From Deltaproteobacteria bacterium (GTDB lineage Bacteria; Desulfobacterota; SM23-61), in contig JAOUFX010000133.1 of assembly GCA_029857975.1 (NCBI GenBank), positions 1-7,190 on the forward strand: 7,190 bases of DNA. Direction: 5' to 3'. The stretch's first letter is position 1. The number at the start of each line of letters is the position of its first letter. Made by a program: the position numbers and the translations under genes. This document shows positions 1 through 5,973 of the stretch, in pieces. The notes beneath the pieces are model-generated. The model saw nothing but the letters and a program-made list of their open reading frames with translations. It had not been told where the DNA came from and did no database searches.

Positions 1-948
1 CAGCCATGGATCGTCGGCAACCTTTTCATGGATAAAACGAACGAACTCCGCTTTGACCGCTGCCGAGTCCTCCCCCGGAACAGTGGCCATGCTTCCCTTC
101 AAAAGACAGGTATCCGGAAAGGCGCTGTGATAGGAACCGCTTTCAAAGACGCCGACCATGCAAGGAATAGCCCCGCGAATTTCCGGGTAAAGGGGATGGC
201 TCAGGCGCCCGACGCGCCTACGCTCGAAATCGGCAACGGCTTGGGTAACTTTGTAACCTTGATCAATGGCGTTCACGCCTTCCCAGCGGCGCTGGATCCC
301 CGCGGCTTTGCCTTTGACTTTGATCTCAAACCAGATGCGCCCGATCGAACCGGGCTGCACCCGCATACTGCTCGTTTCGCAGCAGATCCCCCCGTCAGCC
401 CGGTATCCTTTCATCACACAGGCCAGCGTGCCGTTGCCGCTTAATTCCTCGTCCACCGTGTATTCGAGGGTGACATTCCCCTTCAGTTTTATCCCTGTTT
501 CCAGAATCGACTGCACAGCCATGGTCATGGCCGCCAGTCCGGCTTTCATATCCGATGCCCCGCGGCCATAAACCCGGCCGTCGGCTACATCCCCTGACCA
601 TGGCCCATGCTTCCAACTTTCTGGCGCACCCGCAGGGATCACGTCGACATGGCCGTTGAAAAGCAGAGATCTCCCTCCCCCGCTTCCCCGGAGAATTCCC
701 ACAGCATTCGGCCGTCCCTGATAATCACGAGCAACATCTACGTAAGCGGGATGACTCTTCAACGCTTCCAAGTCCGGCTCCCAAAGATCTACGATAAGCC
801 CCATCTTCTCGAGCTTTTGGGAAATAAATTGCTGAATTTCTCCTTCCTCACCGGTTACGCTCGGGAATTTTATAAGATCTCTCAAAAATTCAATGATTTG
901 ATCTCGCTCCCGATTCATCCACTCGGCCAGCTGATTCTTTAATTCCAT
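1..948 (-). CDS. M20-family zinc amidohydrolase/deacylase (ArgE/DapE-like), 3' end outside window
   Basis: The first 316 residues are visible and the frame is still open at the window edge; family members are usually near 400-430 residues, so roughly the last quarter is missing. M20 enzymes are two-zinc hydrolases that cleave amide bonds of N-acyl amino acids or peptides in the cytoplasm. Visible M20 motifs are NGHVDVIPAG (metal His100, Asp102), GRGASDMKAG (bridging Asp133), TVDEE (probable base Glu167, metal Glu168) and Glu191 in ICCETS. The dimerisation-domain segment near residues 203-228 ends in EGVNAI, but the His normally found there is replaced (AAGIQRRWEG). The ATG at 948 gives a normal N-terminus, with AAAGG 4 bases upstream. 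It is the fourth gene of the leftward cluster, 25 bases after the flavoprotein stop. ArgE, DapE, carboxypeptidase or N-carbamoyl hydrolase activity cannot be told apart; the family call is secure, the substrate is not. Confidence 0.9.
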   Translation of the reverse strand, partial: MELKNQLAEWMNRERDQIIEFLRDLIKFPSVTGEEGEIQQFISQKLEKMGLIVDLWEPDLEALKSHPAYVDVARDYQGRPNAVGILRGSGGGRSLLFNGHVDVIPAGAPESWKHGPWSGDVADGRVYGRGASDMKAGLAAMTMAVQSILETGIKLKGNVTLEYTVDEELSGNGTLACVMKGYRADGGICCETSSMRVQPGSIGRIWFEIKVKGKAAGIQRRWEGVNAIDQGYKVTQAVADFERRRVGRLSHPLYPEIRGAIPCMVGVFESGSYHSAFPDTCLLKGSMATVPGEDSAAVKAEFVRFIHEKVADDPWL

Positions 949-973
949 TTTACCTTTCTTGTTTTCCCCGATG

Positions 974-2155
974 CTATCCTTCAGGCGCGGCAAGGCGGAG
1001 CGCACCCACCGGGCAAATCTCCACACAGAGGTTGCACCCATCACAGTGTTCCGGTTTCAGTCTGAGGCGGGGAGAAAATTCGATCGCTCCATAAAAGCAG
1101 ACTTTTCCGCAAACTTCGCAGCCACCCTTTTTAAGATTGGTGCAGCGTTCCGGGTCAACCTGTGAGATAAGGGGGGGCCGCTGGGAGGCCTCCTCGATGG
1201 TAGTAATGTAGGGAAGGGTTTTCCCGCGAATGGCGTCGAGGGATTCAAGCTTTTCCCGCTCCAGGTATTTTTCCAGTCCTTTAAGAATGGTCTTAAAATG
1301 GCCGTATCCTTGCCACATGATGCTCGTACAGATTTGGACCGTCGTGGCTCCGAGCATGATGTATTCGATTACATCCTCCCCGGTAGTGACACCACCGCAA
1401 GCCGATATGGGTACTTTCACCGCCTTGGCAACTTCCGAGACGTGCCTCTGGGTTATCGGCTTGATGGCTGGGCCACTGTATCCGCCATAAGCCGGTAGCT
1501 TCGGCAGGCCGGTGGTAATATCCACTCCGGCAAAGGAGCGTATAGAGTTGCCAATAGTCAGAAAGTCAGCCCCCGCTGATTCGGCCGCCTGGGCCATAGG
1601 CACCATGTTGTGGGTGGTAGGAGTCAACTTAATCCCGACCGGGAGCGACACACCTCCTTTTACGGCTTTTACCTGGCGATAGCAGGACTCCGGATCATTG
1701 CCCATCTGGAATCCCACCCGGGACTGGTCCGCAGGCATGGGGCAGGAAACATTGATCTCGAACATGGCCACCCTTCCGGAATCTTGAACCTTACGGGCGT
1801 TAATACCGGTATCTTCCGGGTTGGGGTGGGCCACAATTGAGGCAATGATGCAGTTCCCTCCCTGGTAAGCCTTTTCCAGGTCCGTTTTTAGCCAGTCCTC
1901 GAGGGTCATGGTGGTGTATAACTCGATATTGACCATACCAATCCGGTTCTTACCGTGGCGGATGATTTTCATCCGGCCGCAACGGGGATGCTGGGCAAAC
2001 TTGTCGGGAGGAGCAAAGCTCTTCGGGACAACGGCCCCCGCTTCATTCAGCCAGGCCTGGTGGCACCGTTCCCCATCCCAACCGGTTGTGGCCGAAGCTA
2101 AAATCAGAGGATTGCGCATTATTACCCCTGCGAAATTTGTCTGCAATCTGGGCAC
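974..2155 (-). CDS. Dihydroorotate dehydrogenase-like (PreA-like) flavoprotein with C-terminal 2[4Fe-4S] ferredoxin domain
   Basis: A 393-residue protein. Residues 1-300 look like the FMN-binding TIM barrel of the dihydroorotate/dihydropyrimidine dehydrogenase family: LQTNFAG start, PKSF (Lys45), INVSCP (Asn135), GIKLTP (Lys176), IGNS (Asn203), YGGYSGPAIKPI (223-234) and SACGGV (251-256). Residues 338-381 form a ferredoxin domain with Cys338, 346, 349, 353 and Cys371, 374, 377, 381; the first set has an unusual seven-residue gap after its first Cys. This layout recalls PreA and the C-terminal part of dihydropyrimidine dehydrogenase. The loop that carries the active-site Cys in those enzymes has Met151 instead (GFQMGNDPE), so ordinary pyrimidine chemistry is doubtful. 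The start is a GTG backed by AGGAG nine bases upstream; the ATG at codon 13 would cut a conserved strand. It is third in the cluster, between the AOR and M20 genes. A soluble redox role is likely; the substrate is unknown, and preA should not be assigned as a name. Confidence 0.88.
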   Translation of the reverse strand: MPRLQTNFAGVIMRNPLILASATTGWDGERCHQAWLNEAGAVVPKSFAPPDKFAQHPRCGRMKIIRHGKNRIGMVNIELYTTMTLEDWLKTDLEKAYQGGNCIIASIVAHPNPEDTGINARKVQDSGRVAMFEINVSCPMPADQSRVGFQMGNDPESCYRQVKAVKGGVSLPVGIKLTPTTHNMVPMAQAAESAGADFLTIGNSIRSFAGVDITTGLPKLPAYGGYSGPAIKPITQRHVSEVAKAVKVPISACGGVTTGEDVIEYIMLGATTVQICTSIMWQGYGHFKTILKGLEKYLEREKLESLDAIRGKTLPYITTIEEASQRPPLISQVDPERCTNLKKGGCEVCGKVCFYGAIEFSPRLRLKPEHCDGCNLCVEICPVGALRLAAPEG

Positions 2156-2164
2156 TTGTATTCA

Positions 2165-2169
2165 CTCCT
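2165..2169 (-). promoter_or_regulatory. Ribosome binding site fixing the GTG start of the PreA-like gene
   Basis: AGGAG on the minus strand lies 9 bases before the GTG at 2155. It supports this non-ATG start over the in-frame ATG 12 codons further in. Confidence 0.75.
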
Positions 2170-2203
2170 GTTGAAAAAATTTTACTGCTTCTACGTTCAA
2201 ATT

Positions 2204-4141
2204 TTATTCTTTCAACCGTTTCGCCTGGGCCAAGCGTCTCTTCACCTCGTCCAGCCCCAGCCTATCCAGGCATCCGGCGGTCTGCCAGCTTGTAACCGGG
2301 TCCCAGCCGTGGGTACTGTAATAGTCATCCAGCATCCGGTTATAGCCTTCCGGCTCGAGTCTTGCCCCCGCATAGGGACCCCCCGATGTGGGCATTTCCA
2401 TGAATCGTTTAGGGGGAAGATCGTCCTTTCTGGTAAAACCTGCATGCAGGGTATTGAAAGCTTTTTCAACATTGTAGATCCGCTCGCCAACTCTGAAAAG
2501 CTCTGGCGGGCTGGTTTTTTGGCCGGTAGCCAATTGGAATAATTTCGCCATCTCATCCAGACCCAGCAGATCCATATCAATCCAGGTTGTGCAGTAATAA
2601 CATACGCCCATCGAATCCACCACAGCCTTGAAATTCTCAAACCAAGCGGTGACCGCCCCTTTTCCCTCGTAGGCTTCCGGCCGGCTCACCGCCTCGCTTC
2701 CGAATAAAGACTTGGCTTTCTCCTTATCCATTCCCAGACGCTCGATCAAGCTGGCGCCATTCAGGTGACCGGATCCACGGGTCGAGGTAAAAATTCCCAG
2801 TGCCCACCCTTTATGCGATCGGACAGATTGTTCGTTCATTTCCTGACCCTTGACGTGCATGGCGAATTCCTCGCTGCCTTGGCCCAGGGTTCTCGCCGCC
2901 TCTTTGACTCCCTTAGCCAGCAGATCTCCGATGCCGCGCCGGTAAGCAATCTGCTCCAGCAGCTTGACCATCGCTTCCCCGTTGCCCCAAGTTAACTCCA
3001 GACCACCCGTGTCTTCCTTAGTCAGCAGCCCACGTTCATAGGCCTCAAAAGCCCATCCCATGACCGATCCCACCCCATCCGTGTTCAGCCCCATTTGGTT
3101 GATGAGTGCCTGTCCTCTGAGCACAGCTTCGGCATCCGTTATGTCCAGGTTGGAGCCGAGGGCGCGCACCGTATTCGTGTGCACTCCCTCAAGGGTGAGG
3201 GGTCCATATTTCCCGCCCGGAAGGTGGTAGAGGTGCGTGCAGGCAGAGGGACAGGCAAAACAGGCTGCCCGGCCTGTTTCCCACTTTTCCCGGAAGACGA
3301 CCTCCCGCAGGTGCATCCCTTTGTCGCCGGGCCAGTACTCGTCGCGGTGGTTGCGCACCCCCTGGGGTGTCCTGCCGTCCGGGCCGCCCACGCCATATGC
3401 TCCATGCGTACCATAGCGCGTAAGGATTCCGCTGGCCCGGGAACGGTTGACGCGGTTGAGCAATTCTAAATTATATGCCCAGAATCCATCGGGATCGGCC
3501 ATCCTGACGGGCATGTTCCCCCGAACCGCGATGGCCTTAAGGTTCTTGGAGCCAAAGACAGCTCCACAGCCGCCCCATCCGGCCGCCCGGCCCCGATCAA
3601 CGATCACGCAAGCTTCGGCGCAAAGGTGCTCACCGGCAGGACCGATACAGGCCATCCGGATCCTGTCGTCGTGTAATTTCCCCCTGATGATTTCCTCTGT
3701 CTTCCAGGTTGTCTGGCCCCACAAGTCCCGGGCATCCCTGATTTCCGCGCGGCCATTCTGGATCAGGAGGTAAACAGGTTCCGCAGCCTTCCCCTGTATG
3801 ACGATCTGGTCAAAGCCGGCGAATTTCATCTCCGCCGCCAGGTGCCCGCCAACATTGGATGTGGAGATGCCTCCCGTGCCCACACTCTTCGACGAGATAT
3901 TCGTCCGGCAGCCGCCGGGTACAAGGGTTCCGGCTAACGGGCCGGTTCCAATGGCGATCACGCTTCGCGGGTCCATGGCTTTAACGTCAGGACTTTGCTC
4001 ATTGAAGACGATCCAATCCGCAATTCCTCTTCCGCCTATAAAAGGAAGGTACGGATCGATTGCTTCTATTTGACACGTCCGTTCACTCAAGTTTACCCTT
4101 AGAATTTTTCCCGCCCATCCGTAATGATATTGGTCTTTCAT
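2204..4141 (-). CDS. Aldehyde:ferredoxin oxidoreductase family tungsten/molybdenum enzyme, large subunit
   Basis: A 645-residue protein, full length for the AOR family. AORs use a bis-pyranopterin tungsten (or molybdenum) cofactor and one [4Fe-4S] cluster to interconvert aldehydes and carboxylic acids with ferredoxin. Visible features are the N-terminal WAGKILRVNLSE, GTGPLAGTLVPGGCRTN (65-81), SNVGGHLAAEMKFAGFD (95-111), GPAGEHLCAEA (167-177), GWGGCGAVFGSKNLKAI (188-204), cluster Cys294/297/301 (CFACPSAC) with the fourth ligand probably Cys514, TRGSGHLNG (454-462), and an HGWDP tail near 611. The two pterin-binding motifs, DxxGLD and DxxGLC in Pyrococcus AOR, read NQMGLN (348-353) and DSMGVC (509-514) here. 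The ATG at 4141 is preceded by GAGGA nine bases upstream, inside the end of the ferredoxin gene, and only 2 bases separate the two genes, so translation is probably coupled. Other AOR-family branches, such as BamB-type benzoyl-CoA reductase, are possible but less likely. Substrate unknown. Confidence 0.93.
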   Translation of the reverse strand: MKDQYHYGWAGKILRVNLSERTCQIEAIDPYLPFIGGRGIADWIVFNEQSPDVKAMDPRSVIAIGTGPLAGTLVPGGCRTNISSKSVGTGGISTSNVGGHLAAEMKFAGFDQIVIQGKAAEPVYLLIQNGRAEIRDARDLWGQTTWKTEEIIRGKLHDDRIRMACIGPAGEHLCAEACVIVDRGRAAGWGGCGAVFGSKNLKAIAVRGNMPVRMADPDGFWAYNLELLNRVNRSRASGILTRYGTHGAYGVGGPDGRTPQGVRNHRDEYWPGDKGMHLREVVFREKWETGRAACFACPSACTHLYHLPGGKYGPLTLEGVHTNTVRALGSNLDITDAEAVLRGQALINQMGLNTDGVGSVMGWAFEAYERGLLTKEDTGGLELTWGNGEAMVKLLEQIAYRRGIGDLLAKGVKEAARTLGQGSEEFAMHVKGQEMNEQSVRSHKGWALGIFTSTRGSGHLNGASLIERLGMDKEKAKSLFGSEAVSRPEAYEGKGAVTAWFENFKAVVDSMGVCYYCTTWIDMDLLGLDEMAKLFQLATGQKTSPPELFRVGERIYNVEKAFNTLHAGFTRKDDLPPKRFMEMPTSGGPYAGARLEPEGYNRMLDDYYSTHGWDPVTSWQTAGCLDRLGLDEVKRRLAQAKRLKE

Positions 4142-4143
4142 TT

Positions 4144-4443
4144 TTAAGATTCCTCGCCAGAACTTTTATCCGCTTGGGTCAGGGTTTGCACCAGCTTCCG
4201 CCCCAGGCTTAAGGCCCGCGGATTGCATACTTGTATGCACATGGGTATCTCCCTTTCCCGGCAAACGTCACAACTGGCTTGGATCTTCACTGATATCATA
4301 CCGGTATGGTCATCCCGGCGCACGCCGATCGAGGCCTGGGAGGGATTCATTTGTTTTGTCCATCGAAACCCACAGGCAAGTTCACAGGCCCGGCAACCGG
4401 TACAGAGCTGAGAGTGGACCAGGATCGTTTCGATTATGGCCAT
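4144..4443 (-). CDS. Small ferredoxin-like subunit with two [4Fe-4S] cluster motifs, partner of the AOR
   Basis: A 99-residue protein with eight cysteines in the pattern of a two-cluster electron-transfer subunit (as in DMSO-reductase B-type or HycB-type proteins): CxxCxxCxxxC at Cys14, 17, 20, 24 and CxxC-x7-CxxxC at Cys58, 61, 69, 73. There is no signal peptide or membrane segment, so it should act in the cytoplasm. The last 25 residues are polar and carry no further cysteines. It is the first gene of the leftward cluster and ends 2 bases before the AOR start, which points to a dedicated electron carrier for that enzyme. The order is the same as the small and large subunits (AorA, AorB) of the Aromatoleum enzyme, but no FAD subunit (AorC) follows. 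The ATG has a strong GAGGTAGG upstream (4451-4458). The iron-sulfur call is firm; the partnership is inferred from position. Confidence 0.92.
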   Translation of the reverse strand: MAIIETILVHSQLCTGCRACELACGFRWTKQMNPSQASIGVRRDDHTGMISVKIQASCDVCREREIPMCIQVCNPRALSLGRKLVQTLTQADKSSGEES

Positions 4444-4450
4444 CTTTTAA

Positions 4451-4458
4451 CCTACCTC
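4451..4458 (-). promoter_or_regulatory. Ribosome binding site of the ferredoxin-like gene
   Basis: GAGGTAGG on the minus strand, 7 bases before the ATG at 4443. It supports that start. Confidence 0.65.
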
Positions 4459-4517
4459 GTTGGTTCTGATTGATGGGTCACTTGGCCCCATAGAAAAAAA
4501 TCATTATTTCTGAATTT

Positions 4518-4546
4518 TTTATACAAGGAACACGCCCCATTGTCAA
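4518..4546 (-). promoter_or_regulatory. Sigma-70-type promoter of the ferredoxin-AOR operon
   Basis: On the minus strand, TTGACA (4541-4546, exact -35 consensus) is followed after 17 bases by TATAAA (4518-4523, 5 of 6 to consensus). The transcript would start near 4511 and leave a leader of about 67 bases before the ATG. This is a near-ideal housekeeping promoter and the only strong one seen for the four-gene cluster. Strength and start site are inferred from sequence only. Confidence 0.75.
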
Positions 4547-4574
4547 GTTTTCAGAATATTTCGGGGGAATAATA

Positions 4575-4588
4575 CTCCCGGCCGGAAG
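4575..4588. promoter_or_regulatory. Near-perfect palindrome midway between the divergent promoters
   Basis: CTCCCGGCCGGAAG contains the 8-base perfect palindrome CCGGCCGG (4578-4585), with one mismatched pair in the full 14 bases. Its centre lies about 70-75 bases upstream of both predicted transcription starts, a position where a shared activator could bind. It is GC-rich within an AT-rich spacer. Short palindromes also arise by chance, so the regulatory reading is tentative. Confidence 0.25.
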
Positions 4589-4621
4589 CAAAGGGGTTTT
4601 TAGGTCCAGTGAAATCTTTTA

Positions 4622-4650
4622 TTGTTTCCTTCGGTATTTTCCTTTAGAAT
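4622..4650 (+). promoter_or_regulatory. Candidate sigma-70-type promoter of the aminotransferase gene
   Basis: TTGTTT (4622-4627, 3 of 6 to the -35 consensus) is followed after 17 bases by TAGAAT (4645-4650, 5 of 6 to TATAAT). The start would be near 4657, with a leader of about 62 bases. The weak -35 suggests help from an activator or a low basal level. No better spaced pair was found upstream of the gene. Confidence 0.5.
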
Positions 4651-4657
4651 TATACCG
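4632..4657. repeat. Inverted repeat flanking the -10 box of the aminotransferase promoter (possible operator)
   Basis: CGGTAT (4632-4637) and ATACCG (4652-4657) are perfect inverted arms with a 14-base gap, so the half-site centres are 20 bases, about two helical turns, apart. The -10 box sits between the arms and the predicted transcript start falls in the right arm. This geometry suits a dimeric repressor. Six-base arms can occur by chance, so the call is moderate at best. Confidence 0.35.
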
Positions 4658-4702
4658 TTGATTCACAATTGTTACCATTTCTTCTATGCTTTGTTTTAAC
4701 AA

Positions 4703-4710
4703 GGAAGGAG
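4703..4710 (+). promoter_or_regulatory. Ribosome binding site deciding the aminotransferase start
   Basis: GGAAGGAG lies 8 bases before the ATG at 4719. It favours this start over the in-frame ATG at 4686, which has no such site and would add 11 residues unlike the family's N-terminus. Confidence 0.8.
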
Positions 4711-4718
4711 ATTTTTCC

Positions 4719-5912
4719 ATGACCATTCCCGCTGCTGAACGGATGAGCCGGATTGGAACGGAAACCGCTTTTGCGGTTTCACTGGAGGCCAGCCAGCTGG
4801 CCCGACAGGGCAAGAAAATTTATGCCTTTCACCTCGGCGATATGAACATCATCACGCCCCCGAATGTGATGGCCGCCGCCATCGAGGCCATGCAGAAAGG
4901 AAAGACGGGTTATGCCCCTACCGCCGGAATCCCCGAGCTGCGCGAAGCCCTGGCCAAAGATGTAGGTTTAACCCGCGGGCTGAATCTCACGTCCGACAAT
5001 GTATCCATCCAGCCCGGCGGCAAACCGACCATCGGAAAGTTCATTATGGTGGCGATGAACCCAGGCGACAAAGTGCTCTACCCGAACCCGGGCTACCCGA
5101 TTTACGAATCACAGATCGAATTCCACGGCGGCGTGGGTATTCCTTACGGTTACAAGGAAGGCAAGGATGGCTTTATCCTCGACATGGAGGCGATCCGCAA
5201 CGGCATCCGGGCGGGGGGCAAAATCCTCATTTACAACAATTACCAGAATCCTACCGGAGCCTCTTCGCTAAAAGGAGAAATGGAGGAACTGGCCCGACTC
5301 GTTGTGAAGAACGATCTCTTCGTCCTATCGGATGAGGCGTACTTCGACATTCGTTACAGTGGTGAACCGATGAGCATCGCCAGCCTGCCCGACATGGCCG
5401 AACGGACGGTCATCCTTTACACGTTCAGCAAGAAATTTGCCATGACCGGGTGGCGATTGGGAGCGGCCATCGGTCCGGCCAGGTTTATCGACCACATTTC
5501 TAAAATTAACGTGAATGATGAATCTTGCGCCAACCACTTTGTTCAGTATGGGGCTCTGGCCGGCCTCCAGGGCGATAATGAAGGGCCGAATTTTATCATC
5601 GCTACCCTCCGCGAGCGGCGCGATGTGCTGGTCGACCTGCTGAATGCCATCCCGGGCATCAAGTGCTTCAAGCCAGAAGCGACCTTCTACGTTTTCCCCA
5701 ACGTTACGGGGGCGATGCGGCGCAAAGGGGTCGGGGATGTGGAAGAATTTCGCAAGCTCTGCCTGCACGAGACCGGCGTGAGTTTCTGTACGCGGCGGCA
5801 TTTCGGGCGCCCGCTGCCCGGCGAGACGGAAGAGTACGTGAGGTTCGCCTATTCGGGGATCGATGTGCCCCTAATTAAGGAAGGGCTGGCCAAATTCGCA
5901 GAATTCCTCTAA
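4719..5912 (+). CDS. Class I/II PLP-dependent aminotransferase
   Basis: A 397-residue cytoplasmic enzyme, normal length for fold-type I aspartate-aminotransferase-like proteins, which move an amino group between an amino acid and a 2-oxo acid. Visible features are the KTGYAPTAGIPELREA segment (62-77), PGGKPTI (99-105) in the cofactor-phosphate region, YPNPGYP (121-127), NPTG (177-180), SDEAY (204-208, with Asp205 and Tyr208 contacting the cofactor), the Schiff-base lysine Lys238 in TFSKKFAMTGWRLG, and Arg375 in YVRFAYSG as the likely carboxylate-binding arginine. All expected catalytic residues are present. The ATG at 4719 is chosen over the one at 4686 for its ribosome site. The gene is divergent from the AOR cluster and shares its upstream region, so the two may be co-regulated. 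Amino-acid specificity (aspartate, alanine, branched-chain or aromatic) cannot be read from the sequence. Confidence 0.93.
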   Translation: MTIPAAERMSRIGTETAFAVSLEASQLARQGKKIYAFHLGDMNIITPPNVMAAAIEAMQKGKTGYAPTAGIPELREALAKDVGLTRGLNLTSDNVSIQPGGKPTIGKFIMVAMNPGDKVLYPNPGYPIYESQIEFHGGVGIPYGYKEGKDGFILDMEAIRNGIRAGGKILIYNNYQNPTGASSLKGEMEELARLVVKNDLFVLSDEAYFDIRYSGEPMSIASLPDMAERTVILYTFSKKFAMTGWRLGAAIGPARFIDHISKINVNDESCANHFVQYGALAGLQGDNEGPNFIIATLRERRDVLVDLLNAIPGIKCFKPEATFYVFPNVTGAMRRKGVGDVEEFRKLCLHETGVSFCTRRHFGRPLPGETEEYVRFAYSGIDVPLIKEGLAKFAEFL

Positions 5913-5973
5913 CGCATTGTCGCAAAAATTAGCGTAATATGGGCAGCTTTCCCCAGGCCCGGGGGGCAGGGTG

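Noticed and set aside
974..2155. Naming the flavoprotein preA or pyrD.
   Set aside because: The usual catalytic Cys is absent, no PreT or PyrK-like partner is seen, and the neighbours are not pyrimidine genes.
3095..3469. Rightward 124-codon open frame within the AOR gene, and similar frames at 28-444, 607-942 and 2156-2542.
   Set aside because: They lie antisense to genes with clear family motifs, lack convincing ribosome sites and have no recognisable domains; they are shadows of GC-rich coding.
2204..4141. BamB-type benzoyl-CoA reductase subunit.
   Set aside because: The N-terminal and pterin-region motifs read as general AOR, and no other bam genes are nearby; kept only as a remote alternative.
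4473..4491. ATGGG/CCCAT hairpin in the leader of the ferredoxin-AOR operon.
   Set aside because: Only five base pairs with a nine-base loop and no matching alternative structure or riboswitch-like sequence; too weak to call an RNA element.
4586..4620. Sigma-54-like GG...GC pair on the minus strand (TGGACC to TTTGCT).
   Set aside because: The GG and GC are 16 bases apart instead of about 10, so it does not fit a -24/-12 promoter.
5325..5801. Leftward 158-codon open frame antisense to the aminotransferase.
   Set aside because: It is fully covered by an aminotransferase with all catalytic residues and shows no family motif of its own.
5913..5973. Possible bidirectional terminator between the convergent aminotransferase and transketolase genes (CCCC-GGGG arms near 5951-5964).
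   Set aside because: The stem is only four bases and no T-run directly follows on either strand; ACGC/GCGT nearby has a 17-base loop. Not a convincing terminator.
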